Both the position numbers and the translations under genes were made by a program. Shown here in pieces: positions 1 through 6,790 of a stretch of 52,668 nt of DNA. Positions within the stretch are counted from its first letter, which is position 1. Every line of letters begins with the position of its first letter. This DNA is from a bacterium (GTDB lineage Bacteria > Actinomycetota > Acidimicrobiia > Acidimicrobiales > Bin134). The DNA lies in contig JAPPMA010000038.1 in NCBI GenBank assembly GCA_028819295.1, positions 1-52,668 of the forward strand. The letters are read 5' to 3'. The notes under the pieces were generated by a model that did no database searches, was not told the DNA's origin, and was given only the letters and a program-made list of their open reading frames with translations.

Positions 1-72
1 GACATGGGCGACGGCATGGCTGATGACATGGGCGACGGCATGGCTGATGACATGGGCGACGGCATGGCTGAT
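1..72 (+). repeat. 24-bp tandem repeat, three exact copies at the window edge
   Basis: Three identical 24-bp units (1-24, 25-48, 49-72) encode DMGDGMAD in frame, and a degenerate fourth unit follows. The array probably continues upstream of the window. It is an intragenic protein repeat, not a CRISPR, because there are no spacers. Confidence 0.9.
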
Positions 73-201
73 GACATGGGCGACGATGAGATGCTGGCAG
101 ACACCGGGGCCAACACCCCGCTGCTGGCCATCGTTGCTTTTGCCGTAGTGCTTGCCGGTGCGATGTTGTTCGGTCTCAGCCGCAGGCTGCGCACCCTGTA
201 A
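1..201 (+). CDS. C-terminal end of a cell-wall-anchored surface protein (partial)
   Basis: The reading frame is open from the first base, so the gene begins outside the window. The visible 66 residues are an acidic, methionine-rich repeat (unit DMGDGMAD), then a sortase-like sorting signal: the pentapeptide LADTG, a hydrophobic segment (LLAIVAFAVVLAGAMLFGL) and a basic tail (SRRLRTL). This order is the standard LPXTG-type anchor, so the protein is probably exported and attached to the cell wall; LADTG is a variant of the motif. The function of the missing N-terminal part cannot be told. A strong hairpin terminator lies 24 bp after the stop. Confidence 0.8.
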   Translation, partial: DMGDGMADDMGDGMADDMGDGMADDMGDDEMLADTGANTPLLAIVAFAVVLAGAMLFGLSRRLRTL

Positions 202-224
202 CACCATCTTCTGAACTGAACACT

Positions 225-256
225 CGGTGCCCCGGGCCTTCGGGTCCGGGGCACCG
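225..256 (+). terminator. Very stable UUCG-loop hairpin terminator
   Basis: The 225-238 and 243-256 arms pair over 14 bp with a single G-U wobble. They close a TTCG tetraloop (239-242) on a C-G pair, the classic extra-stable RNA hairpin. There is no clear U-tract. It lies between the surface-protein stop and the -10 box of the next gene and probably insulates the two. Confidence 0.7.
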
Positions 257-263
257 GTCGTTA

Positions 264-269
264 TAGGGT
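264..269 (+). promoter_or_regulatory. -10 box (TAGGGT) for a probably leaderless enoyl-CoA hydratase gene
   Basis: A TANNNT hexamer lies six bases before the ATG at 276 and no Shine-Dalgarno sequence is present. Transcription would therefore start at or next to the start codon. No convincing -35 box is visible. Confidence 0.35.
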
Positions 270-275
270 CACCCC

Positions 276-1100
276 ATGGCTTACGAGCTGATCCTCATCG
301 ACGACCCCGCCCCTCATGTCCGGCGTATCACCCTGAACCGACCGGAGAAACGCAACGCCATCAGCACTCCGATGCGAAAAGAGCTGCTGGCTGCCCTGCA
401 AGCGGCCGACGCCGACGCCGATGTGCGGGTGTCGATCATCCGAGGCGCAGGTCCGTGTTTTTCCTCGGGCTATGACTTGAGCGATTCGCTCATGGCCGAC
501 CCGCCCCACTACACCGCGGGGGGCGACGGGCAGTGGTCGCGCCATGTGACCGAGAGCTGGCTGGCCATCTGGGAGCTGGCCAAGCCGGTCATCGCCCAGA
601 TCCACGGCTACGCACTGGCTGGCGCATCGGAGCTGGCCGCCGCCTGCGATCTGGTTTACGTGGCCGACAACGCCGATATCGGCCACCCGGTGGTGCGGGT
701 GCTGAGCCCGCCCGACTTCAACTACCACCCCTGGCTGGTGGGGTTCCGCAACGCCATGGAGATGATGCTCACCGGCGACTCCTACTCCGGTGCCGAGGCG
801 GCCGCCATGGGCTTCGCCAACCGGGCCTACCCGGAATCCGAACTGGAAGAGCGGGTGCTGGAGCTGGCCCAGCGGGTGGCCCGGGCGCCGTCCGACCTCC
901 AGCAGATCAACAAGCGCAGCGTCCACCGGGGAATGGAGGCGATGGGCACCCGCAACGCCATCCGCACCATGTCGGAATACCAGGCCCTCGCCGGCAATGT
1001 GGCGTCGGTGCAGGAGTTCAGGCAGCGGGCTTTGGAGAGCATCAAATCGGTGGTGGATCGCCCGGCCGCGGCGGGAAGCAGCACCGAAAAGGAAAGCTGA
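276..1100 (+). CDS. Enoyl-CoA hydratase/isomerase (crotonase) family protein
   Basis: This 274-residue crotonase-fold protein acts on an acyl-CoA, probably in cytoplasmic fatty or branched-acid breakdown. The family signatures visible are NRPEKRNA (21-28), the first oxyanion-hole loop SSGYDL (63-68) and the second loop GYALAGASEL (111-120) with Glu119. The second catalytic glutamate of true hydratases is not obvious, since the equivalent stretch reads IGHPVVRVL. The exact reaction (hydration, isomerisation or other) is therefore open. The ATG has no ribosome-binding site and follows a TANNNT box, suggesting leaderless translation. The stop overlaps the next gene's ATG (ATGA), so the two are co-translated. 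Confidence 0.85.
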   Translation: MAYELILIDDPAPHVRRITLNRPEKRNAISTPMRKELLAALQAADADADVRVSIIRGAGPCFSSGYDLSDSLMADPPHYTAGGDGQWSRHVTESWLAIWELAKPVIAQIHGYALAGASELAAACDLVYVADNADIGHPVVRVLSPPDFNYHPWLVGFRNAMEMMLTGDSYSGAEAAAMGFANRAYPESELEERVLELAQRVARAPSDLQQINKRSVHRGMEAMGTRNAIRTMSEYQALAGNVASVQEFRQRALESIKSVVDRPAAAGSSTEKES

Positions 1101-2077
1101 TGCGAATCTGGCGCCAGCATGAGCTGGGCGACCCCGTCGAACTGCTCCGGTTGGAAGAAGCCGACTCTCCTGAGGCTGGTCCCGGCCAAGTCGTCGTGGA
1201 AGTGGAAGCAGTCGGACTCACATTTGTGGACTGCCTCATGGCTCGGGGCCTCTACCAGATGGAAACCAGGCTGCCGTGGTCACCGTGTACCGAGGTGGTG
1301 GGCCGGGTGCGGGAAATCGGCGATGGGGTATCCCACTTGGCCGTCGGCGACCGAGTGGTGGGAATCGGCGGCGGGTCAACGGCCGAGCAGACCGTGCTCC
1401 GGTCCGGCGGGGTACACAAGCTGGCCTACGGCGTGTCAGCCGGTGCGGCGGCCGCGGCGCTGGTCAACTACGGCACCTCGTGGTTTGCCCTCCACGACCG
1501 GGGGCATTTGGCCGAGGGCGAAACCCTGTTGGTCCATGCCGCAATGGGCGGCGTCGGCTCCGCCGCAGTCCAGCTCGGGCTGATCGCTGGGGCGCGGGTC
1601 ATCGCCACCGCCGGCGGGCCCGAGAAGACGGCCCTGCTCAGCGAGATGGGCGTGGAGCTGGCCATCGACTACCGAGAGACTCCCGACTTCGTGGATCTGG
1701 TGCGATCCCACACCGGAGGCCGGGGGGTAGACGTGTGCCTCGACCCGGTGGGGGGCGACGTGTTCGACCGATCGCGGAGGTGCATGGCCTGGGACGGCCG
1801 CCTGTTGGTGGTGGGCTTCACCAGTGGGCGGATCGCCGATGCCCCCACCAACCACATACTGCTCAAGAACTACTCCGTGGTCGGCGTCCACTGGGGCGCC
1901 TCGGTGGGCCGCAACCCCGAACCATCCGAACGAGCCCGCCAAACCATCTTCGCCCTCCTCGAAGAGGGTCGAATCGACCCCCCGGTCTATCCCCCCTACG
2001 CCTTCCAAGACGTCCCCGCCGCCCTCAACGACATCTACCACCGCCGCACCTGGGGCAAAGTCATCGTGGAGCTGTGA
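1100..2077 (+). CDS. Quinone oxidoreductase-like medium-chain dehydrogenase
   Basis: This is a 325-residue NAD(P)H-dependent oxidoreductase of the medium-chain (quinone oxidoreductase) family. It has an N-terminal GroES-like half with GLTFVDCLMARG and a Rossmann half with the dinucleotide signature HAAMGGVGSAAVQ (about 150-162). The structural and catalytic zinc cysteines of true alcohol dehydrogenases are absent. The frame is open for hundreds of bases upstream, but the ATG at 1100 overlapping the hydratase stop gives the expected N-terminus MRIWRQHELG. It may reduce an enoyl-CoA or enone made by the upstream enzyme; that link is inferred from the operon only. Confidence 0.85.
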   Translation: MRIWRQHELGDPVELLRLEEADSPEAGPGQVVVEVEAVGLTFVDCLMARGLYQMETRLPWSPCTEVVGRVREIGDGVSHLAVGDRVVGIGGGSTAEQTVLRSGGVHKLAYGVSAGAAAAALVNYGTSWFALHDRGHLAEGETLLVHAAMGGVGSAAVQLGLIAGARVIATAGGPEKTALLSEMGVELAIDYRETPDFVDLVRSHTGGRGVDVCLDPVGGDVFDRSRRCMAWDGRLLVVGFTSGRIADAPTNHILLKNYSVVGVHWGASVGRNPEPSERARQTIFALLEEGRIDPPVYPPYAFQDVPAALNDIYHRRTWGKVIVEL

Positions 2078-2117
2078 GCGCGCAAGGATTCAAAGGATTG
2101 AACGATTGACGTAAATT

Positions 2118-2137
2118 GTGGCTACACTGATAGCCAC
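2118..2137 (+). promoter_or_regulatory. 7-bp inverted repeat overlapping the -10 box of the Phd/PIN operon
   Basis: The arms GTGGCTA (2118-2124) and TAGCCAC (2131-2137) are perfect reverse complements separated by 6 bp. The candidate -10 box TACACT (2123-2128) lies inside, with a TTGAAC box at 2098-2103 (19-bp spacer). The repeat sits 20 bp before the antitoxin start. Antitoxins of this family usually bind such palindromes to autoregulate, so this is the likely operator. Confidence 0.5.
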
Positions 2138-2156
2138 TACTGCAAGGAGTTCGGTC

Positions 2157-2411
2157 ATGCGCTCGGTTGGAGTCAGGGAATTCAGGGATCAAGCCACCAC
2201 TCTGATGAAGCTGGGGGAGACCATCCGTATTGAGCGCCACGGCAAACCGGTCGGCTTCTTCGTACCGGTCCCATCTCCCAAGCACGATCGTCGCGAGATC
2301 AACGAATCGCTTGATCAACTAGGCAACGTAGTTGAGCGGGTGCTGGCCCAAACCAGCCTCGACGAAGAAGACCTTGTTCGTGCCCTTGTGCCCGAAGACC
2401 AGCAAAGCTGA
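2157..2411 (+). CDS. Phd/YefM-family antitoxin
   Basis: This 84-residue antitoxin opens with the typical Phd DNA-binding fold: MRSVGVREFRD, then a helix with TTLMKLGET and the strand IRIERHGKPVGFFVP. The C-terminal third is acidic (TSLDEEDLVRALVPEDQ) and would bind the toxin. An upstream in-frame start exists, but ATG 2157 has a good AAGGAG site 7 bp before it and gives the canonical N-terminus. Its stop overlaps the toxin ATG (ATGA), so toxin translation is coupled. It should neutralise the downstream PIN protein and repress their shared promoter. Confidence 0.85.
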   Translation: MRSVGVREFRDQATTLMKLGETIRIERHGKPVGFFVPVPSPKHDRREINESLDQLGNVVERVLAQTSLDEEDLVRALVPEDQQS

Positions 2412-2848
2412 TGCTCCTAGTGGTCGACACCAGCGTGCTGGTGGGCGACCTGCTGAGAGTCAAGGGGCGGGAACGCTTGAGAGACCCTCGACTGGATCTC
2501 TATCTGCCTGAACAAATGCTCGCAGAGGCCCATGTGGAGTTGCCTCGCCGCATAAGAGCCTTCTCGGACTCTGCCGAGCTCAACTCCAACGAGCGAGATG
2601 CCCTGCTCATGATGTCTCTCCAAAGCATCGACAACAACGTGGCCGTGGTCGGAGCCGAGATCTACATGCCGTTCGGGGATGAGGCTTATGCGCGCTGCCA
2701 ACGCGATCCCACCGACTGGCCCGTGGTTGCCTGCGCCCTGGCACTATCCGCGGCCGTCTGGACCAACGACAACGACTTCCTGGGCACCGGCGTGCCAACT
2801 TGGACCACCCAAACCCTCCAGTCCTGGCTTGACCGGCATGAGAAATGA
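2411..2848 (+). CDS. PIN-domain ribonuclease toxin (VapC-like)
   Basis: This 145-residue PIN-domain protein is the toxin partner of the preceding antitoxin. The acidic metal-binding residues are visible in order: VVDTSVLV (Asp6), the EAHVE segment, the DPTDWP region in the middle and TNDNDF near the C-terminus. The C-terminal GVPTWTTQTL is typical of one PIN subgroup. The family cleaves RNA, often tRNA or rRNA; the target here is unknown. It appears complete, unlike the PIN gene at 11523. It converges on the stress-protein gene with 6 bp between stops. Confidence 0.85.
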   Translation: MLLVVDTSVLVGDLLRVKGRERLRDPRLDLYLPEQMLAEAHVELPRRIRAFSDSAELNSNERDALLMMSLQSIDNNVAVVGAEIYMPFGDEAYARCQRDPTDWPVVACALALSAAVWTNDNDFLGTGVPTWTTQTLQSWLDRHEK

Positions 2849-2854
2849 GGGCAG

Positions 2855-3322
2855 CTAGGTCGGGAGGTCGGGGCGGACGATCACCACGGGGCAGCTTCCG
2901 TGATGGGTGATCTGCTGGCTGACCGATCCCAGCAGCAGGCCCCGGAAGCCGCCTCGGCCCCGCGAGCCCACCACCAGCATGGCGGCGTTGTCCGACTCGG
3001 CGATCAGGGTGTCGGCCGCCCGCCCCCGCACCATTCGACGCCTGATCTCCACCCCTTCGGTGTCCACTTCGGCGATGACTTCGTCGATGACGCTGTCTTG
3101 CATCCGCTTGACCTCGGCCTCCAGGTCGATGGGATCGAGCGGCACGTAGTTGAAGTCGGGTGAGGCGGGCACATAGGTGGTTGAGTAGGCGGTAACCACG
3201 TCGACGAAGGCGTTGCGGTGTCGAGCCTCCTTGATGGCCCAGCGGAGCGCGGCCCGGGCCCCGCCCGATCCCTCCACCCCGACGACGATCCGATTCTCCG
3301 GACGGCTTACCGCATCCGCCAT
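2855..3322 (-). CDS. Universal stress protein (UspA family)
   Basis: This 155-residue single-domain Usp protein starts with the strand RIVVGVEGSGGARAAL and ends with the ATP-binding signature GSRGRGGFRGLLLGSVS followed by CPVVIVRP. The G-2x-G-9x-G(S/T) pattern suggests a nucleotide-binding, not UspA-like, member. A longer in-frame extension reads into low-complexity Arg/Ser sequence. The ATG at 3322 is preferred because it gives the family N-terminus and is preceded by a TACACT box six bases upstream. It is separated from the SDR by 13 bp and may have its own leaderless promoter. Confidence 0.85.
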   Translation of the reverse strand: MADAVSRPENRIVVGVEGSGGARAALRWAIKEARHRNAFVDVVTAYSTTYVPASPDFNYVPLDPIDLEAEVKRMQDSVIDEVIAEVDTEGVEIRRRMVRGRAADTLIAESDNAAMLVVGSRGRGGFRGLLLGSVSQQITHHGSCPVVIVRPDLPT

Positions 3323-3328
3323 AGGCAC

Positions 3329-3334
3329 AGTGTA
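3329..3334 (-). promoter_or_regulatory. -10 box (TACACT) of the universal stress protein gene
   Basis: Read on the minus strand, TACACT lies six bases before the ATG at 3322 with no Shine-Dalgarno sequence between. This fits a leaderless transcript. The box lies in the short gap after the SDR gene stop. Confidence 0.4.
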
Positions 3335-3335
3335 T

Positions 3336-4124
3336 CTACATCGGGTGGTACGGGAAGTCTGCGTCCACGCCTCCGTCCACCACCAGTGTGCGGCCCGAGA
3401 TGAAGTTGGAGATCGGCGCAGATAGGAAGAGCACTGCACCGGCGATGTCCGACGGCATCCCCATGTGCCCCAGCGGAACGGTGGCTTTGTTGATCGCCCG
3501 TCGCTCATCGTCGAACAGGGCTTCCATGCGGGGGGTCAGGATTGTGCCCGGCGCCACGCAGTTGGCCCGAATGCCGTGGGGCGCCAACTCGATGGCCACC
3601 GACTGCATCCATGCCATCAGACCGGCTTTGGCCGCCCCGTAGTGGGCGTGGTTGGGGGCCGCAGTCAAACCGCTCACCGAGGCGATGAACACCATCGTGC
3701 CGCCGCCGGTGTCCTTCATGGCCCGCCCGGCGATCTGCGAGATGAGGTAGGCGTGACGCAGCACGATGTCGAACTGCCAGTCCCACTCGGCGTCGTCGAT
3801 GTCGAGCACTCCAGACCATCCCGAAACCCCCACGATGTCGACGATCCCGTCGATCGATCCCATGGCCCGACCGGCCTCGTCCACAAGGGCCTGGACATCC
3901 TCCCGCTTGGCGATGTCGGCGATCCAGGGAATGCCGTCCACCTCGTTGGCCACCTGGTCGGCCCGGTCTTGCTCGAGGTCGACGCAGAACACCTTGGCCC
4001 CCATCTGGGCCAGGGCATGCGACGACTGGCGCCCCATTCCCTGGCCGGCGCCGAGCACGATGAAGCCCTTGTCGTCGAGCCGCATCAGCCCGGCATAGTC
4101 GGGCACGGGTGAAGTGTCAGCCAT
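3336..4124 (-). CDS. SDR-family NAD(P)-dependent oxidoreductase
   Basis: This is a 262-residue classical short-chain dehydrogenase. The cofactor motif is GAGQGMG (about 26-32), and Asp at CVDLEQDR suggests a preference for NAD over NADP. The catalytic set is visible: Ser in FIASVSG and Tyr/Lys in HYGAAKAG. The C-terminus has the usual GRTLVVDGG. The substrate is not predictable. It lies 18 bp after the isochorismatase-fold gene on the same strand and is probably co-transcribed with it. Confidence 0.9.
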   Translation of the reverse strand: MADTSPVPDYAGLMRLDDKGFIVLGAGQGMGRQSSHALAQMGAKVFCVDLEQDRADQVANEVDGIPWIADIAKREDVQALVDEAGRAMGSIDGIVDIVGVSGWSGVLDIDDAEWDWQFDIVLRHAYLISQIAGRAMKDTGGGTMVFIASVSGLTAAPNHAHYGAAKAGLMAWMQSVAIELAPHGIRANCVAPGTILTPRMEALFDDERRAINKATVPLGHMGMPSDIAGAVLFLSAPISNFISGRTLVVDGGVDADFPYHPM

Positions 4125-4142
4125 TGGTCTTCTCCTTTGGTG

Positions 4143-4772
4143 TCAGCCCCATCGGGCCACGATGTCGTCCACGGTGAGCATTGTGGTGAGGAATGCCATG
4201 GTGTTGTCCATCACCGTGTCGCCATAATCGGCGGGGATGCCGGCCACCGCGTCGCCGGCCAACACCACCTGGTAGCCGAGGTCCACGGCGTTGATCACCA
4301 AACCCATCACCCCCACGTTCAGCGAAACTCCCGCGGCCACAACAGTGGCAACCCCCAAATTGCGCAGGGTCTGGTCGAGTGAGGTGCCGATGAACGGCGA
4401 CATGCCGTGCCATCGGGCGATCTCTATGTCGGAGGGCTGGGGGTCGAACTCCTGAATGACCTCGGCCGACTCCGACCCGATCAGGAGTCCTCCGTTCTGC
4501 TCGGCCATCTTGGCCGACGCCGCCAGCATCCGGCAGTTGGCCGCGCTCCCCGCCCGGTCTTGTCGGAAATGGGCCAGGCAGTGTACCACCGGCACGCCCG
4601 CGGCTCTCGCGCCGGCGCACAGCCGGGACCCGGCGTCGATGGCCCCCCGGTCGAGCATCACGTCTCGCAACCCGCCCATGGAGGCCATGTCGCCGATCAC
4701 CCCCCGCTGGCACTCCATGGTGACCACCGCGGTGTGCGACGGAGACAGCAAATCGACCAAGTCCACAGGCAT
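4143..4772 (-). CDS. Isochorismatase-fold (cysteine hydrolase family) protein lacking the catalytic triad
   Basis: This 209-residue protein has the overall isochorismatase-like order of elements: an N-terminal strand ending MECQRGVIG, the VPVVHCLAHFR strand, the SPFIGTSLDQTLRNLGV segment and the AAGVSLNVGVMG segment. All three positions that carry the Asp-Lys-Cys triad in active members look changed: Asp to Glu in MECQ, Lys to Trp in RWHGMSPF, and the nucleophilic Cys to Gly in SLNVGV. It may be a binding protein, or use different chemistry. The fold assignment is firm, the lack of activity is inference. Confidence 0.75.
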   Translation of the reverse strand: MPVDLVDLLSPSHTAVVTMECQRGVIGDMASMGGLRDVMLDRGAIDAGSRLCAGARAAGVPVVHCLAHFRQDRAGSAANCRMLAASAKMAEQNGGLLIGSESAEVIQEFDPQPSDIEIARWHGMSPFIGTSLDQTLRNLGVATVVAAGVSLNVGVMGLVINAVDLGYQVVLAGDAVAGIPADYGDTVMDNTMAFLTTMLTVDDIVARWG

Positions 4773-4801
4773 CGATTGAGACTAGCCCCCAAACCAGGCG
4801 A

Positions 4802-4854
4802 CTAGCGCGTCCGGCGGGTCGGGCCGCGGTGACTGAGCCCCTAGCGCGTCCGGC
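4802..4854 (-). repeat. 14-bp direct repeat duplicating the 3' end of the protease gene
   Basis: CTAGCGCGTCCGGC occurs at 4802-4815 and 4841-4854. The second copy is the complement of the protease stop codon and its last codons; the first is an extra copy just downstream. It looks like a small duplication or slippage scar. Confidence 0.6.
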
Positions 4855-5551
4855 ATGGCGGGGTCGGGAGGGGAGTTCGGTCGATCTCGTTCCAGAAGGC
4901 GGCGATCTCGCTGCTGTCGAGCGCGTACCCTTCGCCGGGCTGGCCTCGGGCGACGGCGAACACCATGCCCACCACCTCGCCGTCGGCATTCACCAGCGCG
5001 GCCCCGGAGTCGCCCGCGGCCAATGGCGAGCGTATTTCGAGCACGCGGCGGTCTTCTGATTCCCGGGCGTAGAAGTCGCGGCCCGTGGCCAAAATCCTGC
5101 GGGTCACCTCGAAGGGCACAAACTCCAGGCCGTCGCCGCGATCAACGGTGGCGGCATCGCCCACATCAGCAGCCCTGGCGCCCACCGGGGCCAGCGCAAC
5201 CGGAGCAACAGCCCATTCCGACACCGAGAGCGCGGCGATGTCCCGACCGGGGTCGAAGCCCACCAGCCTTCCGATCTCCGATCGGCCATCGGCAGCGCTC
5301 ACCGTGATCTGCTCAACTCCGGCCACCACATGGGCGTTGGTGAGCACCAAACCGGGTTCGACCATGAACCCGCTTCCCTCGGAGAACTGCCCGCAGGCCG
5401 TACCGCTGACGTGTACCGCAGCCGTTCGGATGTCGTCGCGCTCGGCCAGCACCGGCCGCAGCGGAGAGTCCAGCGCCCATGTGAGGCTCCAGCCCGCCAG
5501 CAGTCCCAGCGCAGCCAGCCACAAAAGCCACCGCCGCCGTTTCAAGCTCAC
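4841..5551 (-). CDS. Membrane-anchored trypsin-like serine protease
   Basis: This 236-residue protease has one N-terminal hydrophobic anchor (WLLWLAALGLLAGWSLTWAL) after a basic start. The chymotrypsin-fold domain would therefore lie outside the membrane. The catalytic triad is complete: His in TNAHVVAG, Asp in DPGRDIAALSV and Ser in AAGDSGAALV. It resembles the protease domain of mycobacterial MarP but lacks the multi-pass CvpA-like part and any PDZ domain. The GTG start lies one base after the acyl-CoA dehydrogenase stop, so it is co-transcribed with that gene. The substrate is unknown. Confidence 0.85.
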   Translation of the reverse strand: MSLKRRRWLLWLAALGLLAGWSLTWALDSPLRPVLAERDDIRTAAVHVSGTACGQFSEGSGFMVEPGLVLTNAHVVAGVEQITVSAADGRSEIGRLVGFDPGRDIAALSVSEWAVAPVALAPVGARAADVGDAATVDRGDGLEFVPFEVTRRILATGRDFYARESEDRRVLEIRSPLAAGDSGAALVNADGEVVGMVFAVARGQPGEGYALDSSEIAAFWNEIDRTPLPTPPCRTR

Positions 5552-5552
5552 A

Positions 5553-6704
5553 TCAACTTCGGGAATACCGATCCCGAAGTTGGCGGGCGATCACCATCTT
5601 CTGAATCTCGCTGGTTCCCTCTCCGATAATCATCAGGGGAGTGTCCCGGAAGTAGCGCTCCACCGGGTATTCCTCGGTGTAGCCGTTGCCCCCGTGGATG
5701 CGCAGCGCGTCGGAGGCGATCTCGAAGGCGGCCTCGGAGGCGAACAGCTTGGCCATGCCCGCTTCCAGGTCGATGCGCTCCCCGGAGTCGTAGCGGCGGG
5801 CGGCGTCGTAGGTCATCAGGCGGGCGGCGTGGAGCTTGGTGGCCATCTCGGCCAGCTTGAACCCAATGGCCTGATGGTCGTAGATGGGACGGCCGAAGGT
5901 CTCCCGCTCCTGGGCGTACTCCATGGCCGCGTCGAGCGCGGCCTGGGCCACCCCAACCGCCCGGGCGGCGATGTTGATCCGCCCCAGCTCCAGGGCCGAG
6001 AGGGCATAGCGCAGACCGTGGCCCACCCCGTCGGGGCCGCCGAGCACGTTGGCGTAGGGCACCCGGTAATCGGCGTAGGCCATCTCCACTGTCTCCACGC
6101 CCTTGTAGCCCAGCTTGGGGATGGTGTGCGACACGGTGAGCCCGTCGGCGCCCGGACCCGGCGCTTTCTCCACGATGAAGCAGGTGATGCGGTCGTCGGG
6201 GGTGCGGGCCAGCAGCATCACCATCTGGGCCCTCATGCCGTTGGTCACCCACATCTTGGTACCGTTGATGATCCACTCGTCGCCGTCGGGCACAGCCCGG
6301 CAGCGGATGTTGCGGGTGTCGCTGCCGGCGTCGGGCTCCGACAGCGAGAAGGCCGACCGCACCGACCCGTCGCACATTCGGGGCAAGAAGCGCTCCCGCT
6401 GCTCGTCGGTGCCATAGCGAGCGATCATGGTGACGGCGATTTTGTGGGTGTTGAGGATTCCGGCCAGCGACATCCACCCCCGAGACAGCTCTTCGACAAT
6501 GCGCGCGTAGGTGGTGGCATCCAGGCCCAAACCGCCGTAAGCCGGGCTTATGGTGGCCCCGAACAGGCCGAATTCGCACATCTGGGAGAACATCGCCGAG
6601 GGGAACTCGTCGGCATGCTCGAGGCCGGGAGCGTTGGGGATCACCTCGCGGTCCACCCAGGTGCGGATGGTGCCGACCAGTTCGTCGGCCAGCTCGGTGT
6701 CCAT
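5553..6704 (-). CDS. Acyl-CoA dehydrogenase
   Basis: This 383-residue FAD enzyme catalyses alpha,beta-desaturation of an acyl-CoA in beta-oxidation or amino-acid breakdown. The visible signatures are AFSLSEPDAGSD and KMWVTNG (FAD and substrate contacts), RETFGRPIYDHQAI, IHGGNGYTEEYPVERYFRD and the C-terminal IGEGTSEIQ that holds the expected catalytic glutamate. The length is normal for the family. It is the first gene of a minus-strand run that continues into the protease. Chain-length preference cannot be read from the sequence. Confidence 0.9.
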   Translation of the reverse strand: MDTELADELVGTIRTWVDREVIPNAPGLEHADEFPSAMFSQMCEFGLFGATISPAYGGLGLDATTYARIVEELSRGWMSLAGILNTHKIAVTMIARYGTDEQRERFLPRMCDGSVRSAFSLSEPDAGSDTRNIRCRAVPDGDEWIINGTKMWVTNGMRAQMVMLLARTPDDRITCFIVEKAPGPGADGLTVSHTIPKLGYKGVETVEMAYADYRVPYANVLGGPDGVGHGLRYALSALELGRINIAARAVGVAQAALDAAMEYAQERETFGRPIYDHQAIGFKLAEMATKLHAARLMTYDAARRYDSGERIDLEAGMAKLFASEAAFEIASDALRIHGGNGYTEEYPVERYFRDTPLMIIGEGTSEIQKMVIARQLRDRYSRS

Positions 6705-6777
6705 AGAGCGACCACGTTAGGGCATATTCCCCTTTCGGATGCCCTTGGGCCATGACCTCTGTTGGGATTGATTGAGA

Positions 6778-6783
6778 TATAGT
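6778..6783 (+). promoter_or_regulatory. -10 box (TATAGT) of the FN3 giant-protein gene
   Basis: TATAGT lies seven bases before the ATG at 6791, with no Shine-Dalgarno sequence in between. This supports a leaderless transcript and the choice of ATG over the in-frame TTG two codons upstream. Confidence 0.45.
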
Positions 6784-6790
6784 TTTGCCC

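Noticed and set aside
1..72. CRISPR-like repeats
   Set aside because: The units are directly adjacent without spacers and are read in frame as protein.
533..1099. Long N-terminal extension of the quinone oxidoreductase gene
   Set aside because: The extra 189 codons overlap the enoyl-CoA hydratase in another frame and are Arg/Gly-rich nonsense. ATG 1100 with the ATGA overlap is the natural start.
5085..6755. 556-codon open frame on the plus strand
   Set aside because: It lies antisense to the protease and acyl-CoA dehydrogenase genes, which carry complete family motifs. Its product is Pro/Gly/His-rich with no recognisable domain, as expected from GC-rich antisense frames.
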